From Littorina saxatilis (taxonomy: Eukaryota > Mollusca > Gastropoda > Littorinimorpha > Littorinidae): DNA of 64,000 nucleotides. Positions 1-11,140 of the stretch are shown here, one piece after another (positions within the stretch are counted from its first letter, which is position 1; each line of letters opens with the position of its first letter). Both the position numbers and the translations under genes were made by a program. The stretch spans positions 46,740,412-46,804,411 of the forward strand of contig NC_090245.1 in the NCBI RefSeq assembly GCF_037325665.1. Reading direction: 5' to 3'. Below the pieces are notes generated by a model. That model was not told where the DNA came from. It saw nothing but the letters and a program-made list of their open reading frames with translations, and did not search any database.

Positions 1-222
1 TCTACATACTGCTGTATCTCTAGCTGGTGATTTGTTTTGCACTGTTACACTGGGGGGGGGGGGGGGTTGTACACACTGCTGTATCTGTAGGTTTGTTTGC
101 AACTGTAACACTGGGGGGAGGGGGGGTTATACTGCTGTAGCTGTAGCTGTAAGTGAATTTTGCACTGTTACACTTGGGGGGGGGGGGGGTGGTGGTGGTA
201 CATACTGCTGTATCGGTAGCTG
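1..222. repeat. G-tract minisatellite, about 3 units
   Basis: Three and a fraction imperfect units of about 60-75 bp. Each has a 'TACTGCTGTATC'-like block, a 'TTTGCACTGTTACACT'-like block and a run of 6-14 G. Units differ mainly in G-run length. The array stops where the large palindrome begins. It probably continues left of the window. No gene is visible. Confidence 0.8.
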
Positions 223-724
223 CACCCAGCCAGCAAGACATTAGCGGCCGATAGTCGGCCGAACACCCTTCAAAAAGTCGGGCAGGTGACGTCAAAAGAT
301 ACGACGCGGGTGTTGGCCCGACTAACTTTTGCAAAGAGGCAACGAGGCGGCCGACAGGCGGCCGAACACCTGTACTATGGCGGCACGCATCCGGTCCGAT
401 GTTAATCGGCCCGATGGCTTGTTGGACCTGCGGCCCGACACCTTATGCCGACATCGTCCCGATGTCTTCCCGCTGAAATCGATATCTTCCCGATGTCGGC
501 ATAAGGTGTCGGACCGCAGGTCAAACAAGTCATCGGGCCGATTAACATCGGACCGGATGCGTGCCGCCATAGTGCAGGTGTTCGGCCGCCTATCGGCCGC
601 ATCGTTGCCTCTTTGCAAAAGTTAGTCGGGCCAACACCCGCGTCGTATGTTTTGACGTCACCGGCCCGACTTTTTGAAGGGTGTTCGGCCGATTATCGGC
701 CGCTAATGTCTTGCTGGCTGGGTG
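223..724. repeat. 502-bp near-perfect palindrome (fold-back element)
   Basis: The left arm from 223 and the right arm ending at 724 are reverse complements over almost their full length, with the centre near 473. The ends read CACCCAGCCAGCAAGACATT on the left and its complement on the right. Both arms carry the same GC-rich blocks with repeated CGGCCGAT motifs. No protein is encoded; open frames here are mirror images of each other. The right end abuts the C-terminal part of a Tc1-like transposase frame, so the palindrome probably inserted there. No clear target duplication was seen, because the left flank is the G-tract array and not transposase sequence. Confidence 0.9.
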
Positions 725-1505
725 GCCTGCTGGATGAAGGTGTTTACAGCTGCAGAGCGATGGGGAGGTGCGTTGTCATCCTGAAGAATCGCACGAGGGC
801 CGATCGCTTGGAGGGCTGGAACGACCAGGGGTTGCAGGATCTCATTCTGGTAGCGGACACCGGTCAAGTTGCCCACTACATGGTACAGAGGTGTCCTTAG
901 ACGTGTGCTGATCCCTCCCCAGACCATCACAGAGCCTCCGCCAAAACGCTGTCGTTCCAGAACAGCGCCTTCTGCGAAGCGCTCTCCGCGACGCCTCCAC
1001 ACTCGGATGCGACCATCAGCAGGTTCCAAGCAAAAGCGGGACTCATCTGTAAACAACACGTGAGCCCACTGCTGACGTTGCCACCTCACATGTTGAGTGC
1101 ACCAGGCTCGGCGAGCTGCTCGGTGATTAGCAGTCAGGGTTGTTCCTCGGACTGGACGCCTTGCACGCAAGCCAAAGTTGTGTAAGCGGTTTCGGGTCGT
1201 CTGACCACTAACAACAGTGTTGGTGGTAGCTTGTAGGCGTTGCCTAATGTAGTAATGTTGTTTGCCGTAGCCATTCTTTGTTGCATGGCCTGCTTCTTTG
1301 CGATCTTCTCTTTGTGTGGTGACTCCGTCTGGGCCGACCAGAACGTTGTCGCTCCTGCACTCTTCCAGTTGCGTGGAATCTCTGTTTTAGTCTGATGATG
1401 ACAGAGGGAGCCACTGCAAGCCTCTGGACCACTTGCATGGCAGCAACACCGTCTTGTAGCCATCCTCTTGCTCTTCCTCTATCCAAATCGCTGTTTTCTT
1501 CGTGG
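725..1505 (-). mobile_element. Tc1/mariner-like transposase, truncated and frameshifted
   Basis: Reading right to left, an N-terminal paired-like helix-turn-helix region (DRGRARGWLQDG, then VIIRLKQRFHATG and RQRSGRPR) is followed by the linker IRQRLQATTNT and then LRARRPVRG. The catalytic domain has the first Asp in LFTDESRF, the VMVWGGIS block, and the second Asp in LQDDNAPPH. The frame is broken once between RSGRPR and the rest, near position 1330. It ends about 12 residues after the second Asp because the palindrome starts there, so the third catalytic acidic residue (normally about 34 residues on) is missing. This is a dead Tc1-family copy. Terminal inverted repeats were not located. Confidence 0.9.
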
Positions 1506-1559
1506 GGGCATGTTGCAACTGTGCATAATTGTGTCAGCGTGTCAACCTTTAAACACAAG

Positions 1560-2238
1560 CTGATGAGCGATGTTCATAGCCAGGACCCTGTTGTAGCACG
1601 TGCATCACAACCTTTTGCCCTGGCATGCGTTCCGCAAATTTCATGGGGCTATAAAAAACACCCTTTTTCTTCCAAAATGCAGAAGCTTTTGAGATGTCCC
1701 ACAAAGGGAAATAACTCTGCCTGTCAAACAAAATTCTAGGTCAAGACTCATTGTTCATTTGTTAATTCAAACACATTAATCTTTTAAATATTATGTCGAT
1801 GTTTAATTTTTTGGCAATTTTTTATAATTAGATCCGTTTTTTCAACCGATCCTTAACTTTTTTTAAGAGTGTATGACTGTGTGAAATGTTGAATTTGAAT
1901 GTCCCATGCATTTTGTAAAACGCCATGAGACTGCTGTTTTCTGGTGAAAAGCGCTACCGAATGACGTTTTATTATCATCATCATTATTGCTCGGTGGAAG
2001 GAAGCTCTAGGTCAGATCAGGACCCTATGGTGGTTGACACGGAGACGAAGGAGTGTACCTTGCTTGATAACGACATCCACTAGTAAATGCTTAGTGCGTC
2101 TTCATTTCTGGACCAAATATCTTAAAAAGGCACAGTCCTGGTCGTGTAAACGATTCGACCCATCATCTCGGATTTGGCCAGACTTTAACGTGGGATAAGA
2201 CCATCCCTCCACTTGGACATAATTTTTTTTATATGAAA
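1560..2238. other. Non-coding interval with part of a dispersed repeat
   Basis: AT-rich and without a credible gene. Positions about 2010-2225 belong to a dispersed repeat: the block around 2090-2120 (GTCTTCATTTCTGGACCAAA) recurs near 3345. The block around 2150-2225 (AAACGATTCG, ending CATCCCTCCACTTGGACA) recurs at 8028-8080 and 8475-8495. Confidence 0.6.
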
Positions 2239-3072
2239 CAAGTCGCGTAAGGCGAAATTACTACATTTAGTCAAGCTGTGGAACTCACAGAATGAAACTG
2301 AACGCACTGCATTTTTTCACAATGACCGTGGTTCGCCGCTCGTGAAAAACGCAGTGAAACTGACGAGCCTGTTTAGCGCGGTAGTGGTTTCGCTGTGCTG
2401 CACAGCACGCTTTTCTGTACCTCTCTTCGTTTTAACTTTCTGATCGTGTTTTTAATCCAAACATATCATATCTATATGTTTTTAGAATCAGGAACCGACA
2501 AGGAATAAGATGAAATTGTTTTTAAATCGATTTCGGAAATTTCATTTTGATCATAATTTTTATATTTTTAATTTACAGAGCTTGTGTTTAATCCAAATAT
2601 AACATATTTATATGTTTTTGGAATCAGACAATGATGAAGAATAAGAATAGCGTACATTTGGATCGTTTTATAAAAAACAATTAATTACAATTTTCAGATT
2701 TTTAATGACCAAAGTCATAAATTAATTTTTTAGCCACCAAGCTGAAATGCAATACCAAAGTCCGGCCTTCGTCGAAGATTGCTTTACAAAAATTTCAATC
2801 AATTTGATTGAAAAATGAGGGTGTGACAGTGCCGCCTCAACTTTTACAAAAAGTCGGATATGACGTCATCAGACATTTATCAAAAAAATGAAAAAAAACG
2901 TCTGGGGATATCATACCCCGGAACTCTCATGAAAAATTTCATAAAGATCGGTCCAATAGTTTACTCTGAATCGCTCTACATGCACACACACACACACACA
3001 CACACATACACCACGACCCTCGTCTCGATTCCCCCTCTAGTTAAAACATTTAGTCAAAACTTGACTAAATGT
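2239..3072 (+). mobile_element. Helentron/HINE-like element, copy A
   Basis: First of 11 copies of one family. In this orientation it starts CAAGTCGCGTAAGGCGA and ends ACTTGACTAAATGT. Read on the other strand, the element begins ACATTTAGTCAAG. The inverted copy of that motif lies near the far end, just before a small hairpin (TCGC CTTAC GCGA) and the terminal CTTG. This asymmetric layout, an internal CA/GT microsatellite near one end and T on both sides of the insertion match non-autonomous Helentrons (HINE/DINE-1 type). No Rep/helicase is encoded. A perfect TGACGTCA lies near 2862. Being one repeat family is certain; the class is inferred from structure. Confidence 0.85.
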
Positions 3073-3907
3073 AAAAACAACATCCTGGGTGTTTTATGTG
3101 TAGGGTGGGAATTTGTGGCTGAATTAATTTTGTTTTGTCAACCTTTGAAATTAACTCACTCAAAAGTTCATACTCAGCAATTGAAGCAGCTAGGCTGTGT
3201 TTGAGTGTTCGTTGGTATTGAAGTAAAACAATGGCTGTGTCCCGGACCGCTGCGTGTTGGTTGACAGGGTCGTGCAGACGGGAGACTAGGATCCTTCAAC
3301 TGACTGCTTGATAACACCTGCCTCTGTGTAAATCACAATGCTGAGTGTGTCTTCATTTCTGGACCAAATACCTGTAGATTTCTTTTAATATCATACTTTG
3401 AGAGCGCGCGCGCGCACACACACGCACACACACACCACCGCCACGATAGCCTACACCAAAGCACACATACTCTCCCCCCCCCCCCCCCCATTTCGTCCGT
3501 AGGTCCGGCATATTTTGCACAAGCCAACCAACCATCAACCAACTTAGGACATTGAGACAACAAAAAATAAAACTCTAAGAATTCAACGTTCAATTCAGTT
3601 TTATTCAACACTTGAAAATAACCAGGATTATACCACAATAAGAATACTTTTGTTACAAACGTCTGCTTGTGCACACACAGAATCACATAACGACCAATCG
3701 CACAGATTTTTATTTGGTGACGATAAGTGCACATACGGAAATAACATGTTTAAAAAGAGAAAAGAACAAAGAATCACATGATTACAGACACTGACTTGGT
3801 CGTCAAAAAAGGCATGCATAATTATTACATGTGAAAGAAAAAAAGTGTGACAACATTACGAAAAGTTCAGATATACTATACAAGCACGGGAAAAATTGAA
3901 AGGTAGT
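3073..3907. other. Non-coding interval
   Basis: No gene seen. It contains a partial copy of the dispersed repeat around 3250-3376, a short CA/CG alternating stretch at 3403-3434 and a poly-C run near 3476-3489. The rest is AT-rich unique-looking DNA. Confidence 0.5.
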
Positions 3908-3938
<31 letters not shown>

Positions 3939-4015
3939 GCGTGCGTGTGTGTGTGTGTGTGTGTGTGTGCGTGTGTGTGTGCGTGTGAGTGTGAGTGTGT
4001 GTGTGTGTGTGTGTG
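3908..4015. repeat. GT/GC microsatellite
   Basis: About 108 bp of GT dinucleotide with scattered GC and GA variants. Open frames through it encode only Cys/Val or His/Thr strings and are not genes. Confidence 0.95.
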
Positions 4016-4570
4016 GAGTGATAGGCATACTCTTTCCCTGCCTTCTTTCTTGTGGGTATCAACGTTATGCCTGTGTAACACGATGTTTTTTCCAAGGACA
4101 CTTGTTTTTGCGGAAAATCGATTGTACTGCCGCGCAGTTTTGTTTTCGCGGACATTCACCGTGTCCAAATAATTATAACTACAACTGACTTATACGGTCA
4201 CAAAACAAAGTTTATGTTGTCAAGTTACTGTAACGAAGGAAAAATAAGCACAAATCAAGTATGTTTTCAACAGATGTAATACCACCAATTTCAATAGAAC
4301 AGTAACAAACGCTCTGAATATTTGAGCATGGGAATTAAATGTGAAGCAAATAAGGAAATATTTGTTCTCAGTTATCACCGGTAAATATTTTTTTCGTCAA
4401 CAGCAAAAAACCACGACCTCACAAAGAACACGGGCGACCACCTGTTACGACTGGTAAAACGAGATGAAGCAGGATCTCAAGTCCTCACCGGTTTTTACTG
4501 GTTCTCACACCGAGACACGGAGAGAAAAACAGATAGAGATACAGACAGACAAAGAGGGAGAAACACAGAC

Positions 4571-4618
4571 TCCCTCACTCACTCTCTCTCTCTCTCTCTC
4601 TCTCTCTCAGTCTCTCAC

Positions 4619-4686
<68 letters not shown>

Positions 4687-4752
4687 ACACTCTATACTTC
4701 TAAAATAAAGTTCCACCATCATCATCATCATACATCATCATCATCATCATCG
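4571..4752. repeat. CT microsatellite followed by an AATAAAG and CAT-repeat tail
   Basis: About 110 bp of CT repeat to 4685, then a short stretch with AAATAAAGTTC near 4702, then CAT trinucleotides to about 4752. The order CT repeat, AATAAAG, simple repeat resembles the 3' tail of a non-LTR retroposon, but no coding part is attached. Confidence 0.7.
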
Positions 4753-6763
4753 AACACGCGCGCGCACAGACAGACAGTAAATCTCGTCGCCAGTCTCACC
4801 GGTTTTAAATGCCCCCGAAACCAGACACCTTAATCAACATTTGCTGGAGATCTACTGTTTAATCTCTTGTTAAAAATAGCGCAGATAAGGTCTTCTGGTT
4901 TCGTGCGACCCTGCAATGTTGGATTGTTGTGTAAGTATTAGATGGCTATAAAAGACGACGACAAGGCAGAGCCCAACGAGGTAAGGGGATTAAGCTGCAA
5001 GATTTAGAAACAGTTACGCGCAAATAAGCTTAGCAGTGACGCTGACAAAAGATCTCCGCATGTCACCTCCTTGACACTGTAAGTTACTTTGGTATCGGTT
5101 TTTCAGAAGTCTTAATCATTTCCCGAGCGATAAGCTGTACTGTTTGTGTGTGGTTCCAACTCGTTTAAAAGCCGGATTATTCACTTCTTATCATGCCCCG
5201 ACACCATATACAGGTGATATTGTCCACAGCAAGCGCCATTAGGTCGACAAACTGTAGAATGTTTCCTTTTGTCAAAAATCACACGTTCTACAAACTAAAC
5301 TTGCTTGATTTTTGATTATGTCTCCGTTGCTTTTGATTCTCAATTGCGCAAAAAGGCAGATCGCAATCGATGACTAGCAAACGTCCTTAAGTGCACAGGA
5401 AAGACACGCAGATAGATCATCAGCCACGCATTTTTCACAAATTAAAACGTTGGAGCAGTTGGAAAAAATAATCTTGTGCGTGAAGATTTGAAATACCACA
5501 GGGAAAAAGGCAAGGGGAATAGCATAATGATCGTAATGCAGGAATTTCTGAAAATCATCAGAAGACAGTCTGCCCCAATTCTGATCATCATCGCTCAACG
5601 GCTATCGCCAGTTATCGCTCTGACCGGACGCTAAAGTCCTACGCGAATCTATCAAAACAAGAATACAGAGTTATCTCCCATATGTTGTTCACGAGCAGTG
5701 TTCGCGAGACGAAAATGATTGCAGATTGGCCGACTTCGACAGTGATCTCCGTTCTGTTCTTCACAGTTATGATAAAGACATCGTTCTAAGGTCAAAACAA
5801 GTCGACATTTTGGGACTGCTGCCGGAAGGAGACCGTAATATATGGTTGCATCACTGTCAAAAAATCGTCTGCTCCAGCAAGCGCGGAAACCAAACGGTTA
5901 ATTATCACGTGACACTTTTGCCATATTTAGAGTTGTTTGCACAGTAAATACAGCCGCGAAAAATAGCTAGCTTGAAACTGTCTTACATATCAATTACTTT
6001 GTTAATTTAAAAATTACACAACACCATGAAAAATCATTATCGACGATCGCGAATCCGCTTACATCCATAACACATTACGAAAAGATCTAAATATGTAAAC
6101 CATCGATTTCCTCGCCAGACAAGGAAAACCAAAGCATCCTGTCAGGGATAGAATGAGCCGAACTCATTTTGACCTGAGTTCAGGATGAGTCTGCCCCTTC
6201 ACAACGTCAAATGTTGGCTGCCTAACCATACATTACAATCTAACATTGCCGTCTTTCAGGCTGGAAGATTCCTTTTATCTCCATAGCTAGTCTCCTCCTC
6301 CTGTCGAGAGGTAAATCCATAGCACAGACATAACAGTAACACGAACCCCATGTATACCCTCTCTCTCCCATCTTTAAACAGCAAGACACAATTCCCAGCT
6401 AGCTGAGCAATGGCAAAGTCCTGAGAGATGAACCAGACGGGTAAATCAATCACTTCTTTCATTCAGAGGAAAACTATTTTTCGAACAACGAATAACAAGG
6501 ACATCGTAAACAACATACTTCGGAAAAGATCTACCAGCTATCGTTTCAGGCTGATTAGACTAGTTGTAAATGATGTTACAGTGTGTTGCCTAATTGAGCA
6601 TTAGCTGAACAAAAAAACAAAACAAAACAAAAAAAAACTGCTCAAGAATCCGTTTGAATAGGGTACGAAATATCTTGACTTAAAAAATTAATGAATGAGA
6701 TTTTGAACCATATAGAGTGGTTCTTAAAGTCAGAGCAAAAATGAAATGATCCCATGTTCCCTC
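4753..6763. other. Non-coding interval with two short unassigned open frames
   Basis: No recognisable exon. On the plus strand 5726-5947 is open for about 73 residues (contains LRSKQVDILGLL), with very weak resemblance to the start of a RecQ-like helicase region and no Walker A motif. On the minus strand 5374-5598 is open for 74 residues with four Cys near its end (ICEKC, CLSC). Neither has flanking features that support a gene. At 4947-4954 a TATAAAAG precedes a splice-donor-like GAG/GTAAGG at 4980, noted among the findings. Confidence 0.4.
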
Positions 6764-7853
6764 GACGACTGCCCCAAGAATGACGCCGGACAAAGACGAC
6801 TGCCCCAAGAATGACGCCGGACAAAGACGACTGCCCCAAGAATGACGCCGGACAAAGACGACTGCCCCAAGAATGACGCCGGACAAAGACGACTGCCCCA
6901 AGAATGACGCCGGACAAAGACGACTGCCCCAAGAATGACGCCGGACAAAGACGACTGCCCCAAGAATGACGCCGGACAAAGACGACTGCCCCAAGAATGA
7001 CGCCGGACAAAGACGACTGCCCCAAGAATGACGCCGGACAAAGACGACTGCCCCAAGAATGACGCCGGACAAAGACGACTGCCCCAAGAATGACGCCGGA
7101 CAAAGACGACTGCCCCAAGAATGACGCCGGACAAAGAAGACTGCCCCAAGAATGACGCCGGACAAAGACGACTGCCCCAAGAATGACGCCGGACAAAGAC
7201 GACTGCCCCAAGAATGACGCCGGACAAAGACGACTGCCCCAAGAATGACGCCGGACAAAGACGACTGCCCCAAGAATGACGCCGGACAAAGACGACTGCC
7301 CCAAGAATGACGCCGGACAAAGACGACTGCCCCAAGAATGACGCCGGACAAAGACGACTGCCCCAAGAATGACGCCGGACAAAGACGACTGCCCCAAGAA
7401 TGACGCCGGACAAAGACGACTGCCCCAAGAATGACGCCGGACAAAGAAGACTGCCCCAAGAATGACGCCGGACAAAGACGACTGCCCCAAGAATGACGCC
7501 GGACAAAGACGACTGCCCCAAGAATGACGCCGGACAAAGACGACTGCCCCAAGAATGACGCCGGACAAAGACGACTGCCCCAAGAATGACGCCGGACAAA
7601 GACGACTGCCCCAAGAATGACGCCGGACAAAGACGACTGCCCCAAGAATGACGCCGGACAAAGACGACTGCCCCAAGAATGACGCCGGACAAAGACGACT
7701 GCCCCAAGAATGACGCCGGACAAAGACGACTGCCCCAAGAATGACGCCGGACAAAGACGACTGCCCCAAGAATGACGCCGGACAAAGACGACTGCCCCAA
7801 GAATGACGCCGGACAAAGACGACTGCCCCAAGAATGACGCCGGACAAAGACGA
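6764..7853. repeat. 31-bp minisatellite, about 35 copies
   Basis: A highly uniform head-to-tail array of a 31-bp unit that begins GACGACTGCCCCAAGAATGA. The array is 1090 bp, or 35.2 units. Nearly all units are identical. A rare variant (AAAGAAGA in place of AAAGACGA) occurs at about 7134 and again exactly 310 bp later. Because 31 is not a multiple of three and the unit lacks stops on the minus strand, all three minus frames stay open across it; these long frames are artefacts of the repeat. Confidence 0.98.
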
Positions 7854-7979
7854 TTCAGAGCTGGCAATAGGTAACACTTGTTTTTAATCATTGAACTCCC
7901 TCATTAGTTCAGCAACTCCGAAACAAAAAGAAAGGATGAAAGAAAGAGAGCCAGAATTCGGAACAAGCTTGATGCCTCA

Positions 7980-8495
7980 TACACTCACAACCTCTCAAAG
8001 TTACAAGGCCCAGTCCTTCCTGTATAAACGATTCGGCTCGCCATCTTAGATGTGGCCATGCTTATACATGGAATAAGGCTTTCTTTCTTTCTGTATTTGG
8101 TGTTTAACGTCGTTTTCAACCATGCAAGGTTTTATCGCGACGGAGGGAGGGAGATGGGATAGAGCCACTTGTCAATTGTTTCTTGTTCACAAAAGCACTA
8201 ATCAAAAATTTGCTCCGGGGGCTTGCAACGTAGTACAATATATGACCTTACTGGGAGAATGCAAGTTTCCAGTACAAAGGACTTAACATTTCTTACATAC
8301 TGCTTGACTAAAATCTGTACAAACATTGACTATATTCTATACAAGAAACACTTAACAAGGGTAAAAGGAGAAACAGAATCCGTTAGTCGCCTCTTACGAC
8401 ATGCTGGGGAGCATCGGGCAAATTCTTTCTCGTCCCAACCAATATGGGACTCCCCCTAACCCGCGGGGGGCATGCCATCCCTCCACTTGGACACA
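7980..8495. repeat. Dispersed repeat interrupted by a retroposon-like insertion
   Basis: The blocks at about 8005-8079 and 8471-8495 together match the uninterrupted repeat at about 2120-2225. Between them, 8080-8470 begins with a CTTT-type tail, contains TTTGGTGTTTAACGTCGTTT and ends with ACCCGCGGGGGG. This looks like a SINE-like insertion of about 390 bp. The insert has no open frame of note. Confidence 0.6.
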
Positions 8496-8765
8496 TGCCA
8501 AACATCAATAACCCGGATGCTCCTTGTGCCTTTGTTTTTGTTATTTTATACAGAATTAATTTCTTAACTGATATAAGTGGCAAGCTGTGAAATGAATTCA
8601 TGTCAAAACTTCCATTCTGCACAGGGAGCAATGAGGATGTTGATTTTTGAAGTGTCCATGCACATTGTAAAAGCTTGGGCGGATAAGGATGATAAGGATA
8701 AGATTTTATATATAAATCCTGTGAGGTTAGCCTCGTCGAAATTTGGGCTGCCTTCTCACTGGGGA

Positions 8766-9025
8766 ATGCGGCGATCAATGTATGGTATTACCACAGTCAT
8801 TTGAACACTTGTTTTAACGTATTGGCTATACAGCAAGAGATCGGATGGGGGGGGGGGGGGGGGGGGGGCACAAAGTTAGTCCGTACACGTGTTTGACAAC
8901 AGCGGAGTGATAGTTGATGCAAGTCATGAACATATTCATACGCCCAGGGGCGATCAAGGTCGGGTACTTACAACAGTTGACAATATAAGGGAAGCAATCA
9001 AGTCAGAAATGGAAGCAGACGTTAC
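8766..9025 (+). repeat. 260-bp direct duplicate, left copy
   Basis: Matches 15476-15737 with a single substitution (AATCAAGTC against AATCACGTC) apart from the length of an internal poly-G run (22 against 24). Includes the G run at 8847-8868. Both copies belong to a wider poly-G family, with diverged members at about 14650-14790 and 15093-15240. The two close copies flank the orphan exon. Confidence 0.95.
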
Positions 9026-9037
9026 GCCGTACTTTTT

Positions 9038-9894
9038 ATATTTAGTCAAGTTTTGACTAAATATTTTAACATCGAGGGGGAATCGAAACGAGGGTCGTGG
9101 TGTATGTGCATGTGTGTGTGTGTCTGTGTGTGTGTGTGTGTGTGTGTAGAGCGATTCAGACTAAACTACTGGACCGATCTTTATGAAATTTGACATGAGA
9201 GTTCCTGGGTATGAAATCCCCGAACGTTTTTTTCATTTTTTTGATAAATGTCTTTGATGACGTCATATCCGGCTTTTCGTGAAAGTTGAGGCGGCACTGT
9301 CACGCCCTCATTTTTCAACCAAATTGGTTGAAATTTTTGTCAAGTACTCTTCGACGAAGCCCGGGGTTCGGTATTGCATTTCAGCTTGGTGGCTTAAAAA
9401 TTAATTAATGACTTTGGTCATTAAAAATCTGAAAATTGTAAAAAAAAATAAAAATTTATAAAACGATCCAAATTTACGTTTATCTTATTCTCCATCATTT
9501 GCTGATTCCAAAAACATATAAATATGTTATATTCGGATTAAAAACAAGCTCTGAAAATTAAATATATAAAAATTATTATCAAAATTTTTTTTTCGAAATC
9601 AATTTAAAAACACTTTCATCTTATTCCTTGTCGGTTCCTGATTCCAAAAACATATAGATATGATATGTTTGGATTAAAAACACGCTCAGAAAGTTAAAAC
9701 GAAGAGAGGTACAGAAAAGCGTGCTATGCAGCATAGCGTAACCACTACCCCGCTCTTCTTGTCAATTTCACTGCCTATGCCGTGAGCGGTGGACCACGAG
9801 TATACGGTCTTGCTGCGTTGCATTGCGTTCAGTTTCATTCTGTGAGTTCGACAGCTACTTGACTAAATATTGTATTTTCGCCTTACGCGACTTG
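9038..9894 (-). mobile_element. Helentron/HINE-like element, copy B
   Basis: Full-length copy starting ATATTTAGTCAAG and ending GCGACTTG, with T on both flanks. It belongs to the subfamily with 'AGCTACTTGACTAAATATTG' before the hairpin, shared with copies F, G, H and I. Internal GT repeat near 9110-9145; TGACGTCA near 9259. Confidence 0.85.
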
Positions 9895-9899
9895 TTTTT

Positions 9900-10135
9900 T
9901 CTGCATGCGTGTATTCGTGTTTCCAAGCCCTGAGACTTTCGCCCAGTGAATGTAGGTTCTTTATCATGCGCATGCGTGCACACGGGGGTGTTCGGACACC
10001 GAGGAAAGTCTGCACAAAGTTGACTCTGGGAAATAAATCCCTCGTCGAACGTGGCGATCGAACCCACGCCGATAGCTACAGTTGGATTTGAAGCCAGTGC
10101 CGCTACCGACTAAGCTTTTGGCCCGAAATAGTATA
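9900..10135 (-). mobile_element. tRNA-headed SINE, partial
   Basis: Reads right to left: a tRNA-like head (GATCGAACCCACGCC is the complement of a B-box-like region), then the body with GACTCTGGGAAATAAA and CACGGGGGTGTTCGG. The body matches the SINEs at 21637, 29307, 44044 and 46170. It directly abuts HINE copy B. Confidence 0.7.
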
Positions 10136-10328
10136 GTAAGCCGAACTGTTTTCATGGGAAGAACTGTGCCTTACACAATACGACTGAAAGAAACGACAGA
10201 ATTCAATAAGAAATGCGTCAAATAATCAAATATCTTGTGACTTTTCATCAATCCCGGGAAGACACAAAGAAAAAAACAAATTAAATGCAATTGTATTGTA
10301 AATCATGTAATGCTTTTTGTCTTGGATA

Positions 10329-10860
10329 GACGATGTTCGGTAATAACTCCGTTAGGTTTGTATGGGTTGTGAAAGAGTGAATACCCTTTGCTTTTAGTGA
10401 GACAAACAATCCACACGTGCTCCTGTCCCAGTGTTTCGGACACACCCTCCCGAGAGAGAAATTCAAGTTTTACGCCCTCACGGCAAAGCCATTAGGGGCA
10501 TGTTCCCGGGTTTTAACCCGACTTTAGATGAGATACACAAGTGTATGCGTGTTTAGGTGGTATCAGCCATCTGCACTTATGGCAGAATGACCGAGGGGGT
10601 GGGAGATGGATACCGTCTCTGGGTCTGCACATAAAGTTGACCTGTGTCCGTCCCGGCCCGGATTCGAACCAGCGACCTTTCGATCACAAGTCCAGTGCTC
10701 TACCACCTGAGCTACCCGGGCCCCCCCGACACCCTCCCGCTAGTGACTGGTCTTTATTGTCACGAGGGGAGGACGTGTTGATTTTTTGTCTCACTAAAAT
10801 CAAGGGTATTCACTCTTTCACAGCCCATACAAACCCGACAACATTATTTCCGGAATTTGT
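10329..10860. repeat. Fold-back element split by a SINE
   Basis: The left part (from about 10329, TGTATGGGTTGTGAAAGAGT) and the right part (to about 10860, ACTCTTTCACAGCCCATACA) are inverted copies of each other and match the uninterrupted palindromic element at 52126-52399. A SINE sits in the middle with an 11-bp target duplication, so the fold-back element is the older layer. Confidence 0.8.
10453..10728 (-). mobile_element. tRNA-derived SINE with 11-bp target duplication
   Basis: Read on the minus strand it begins with a tRNA-like head: GCCCGGGTAGCTCAGG, a D-arm-like GGTGGTAGAGC and a B box GGTTCGAATCC. The cloverleaf does not pair properly in the anticodon and T arms, so it is a SINE head and not a tRNA gene. 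The perfect 11-bp duplication ACACCCTCCCG at 10442-10452 and 10729-10739 marks the insertion. Confidence 0.88.
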
Positions 10861-11140
10861 CTATTAAGCCCATGGATCATTATACTGTCAATCACAATTT
10901 CCTTTGATCGTGTCCAATGGTTTTGAGTATTGCCTTGGGAATGCTGGCCAGAATACACACTTGAGATCACCGTTAATGCTGCCCTGAAAGCGTGACAAAG
11001 TCACACAATTTGTGGAGAAGTGCTTGCTCAAAGCTAATGGCACTGTCACTGTCACTGTTCATGTTAACTATGTACACATATAATCAAAACTCCGAAAGTC
11101 AATGCAAATGCTTCCTCGAAAATTCATGAAAGTTCGTCAG
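10861..11140. other. Downstream flank of the orphan exon
   Basis: AT-rich, no gene. It would hold the 3' UTR of the minus-strand exon ending at 11141. I saw no clear AATAAA signal on the minus strand here. Confidence 0.4.

Noticed and set aside
322-625. Two 98-residue frames, nearly identical, on opposite strands
   Set aside because: They arise because the locus is a palindrome, so each strand reads the same.
2860-3204. Frame containing a shared peptide near ISYPGTLM, also seen at 33566 and 61447
   Set aside because: The frames come from copies of the HINE-like element and are broken or shifted in most other copies; no sign of coding constraint.
3803-4188. His/Thr- and Cys/Val-rich open frames over CA/GT repeats (also at 15715, 16322, 53730, 62400)
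   Set aside because: Pure products of dinucleotide repeats.
5374-5947. Helicase-like gene from the two short frames
   Set aside because: Resemblance is limited to a few residues, and no Walker motif or flanking exon is visible.
6764-7853. Possible CRISPR-like array
   Set aside because: The unit is contiguous without spacers, and the context is a eukaryotic genome.
6642-7891. Three overlapping minus-strand open frames of 356-411 residues
   Set aside because: They are the three frames of the 31-bp minisatellite; all repeat the same 31-residue cycle. No start context, splice sites or domain support a protein.
10662-10728. tRNA gene on the minus strand
   Set aside because: A- and B-box-like sequences are present, but the anticodon and T stems do not pair, and the unit is part of a SINE with an 11-bp target duplication.
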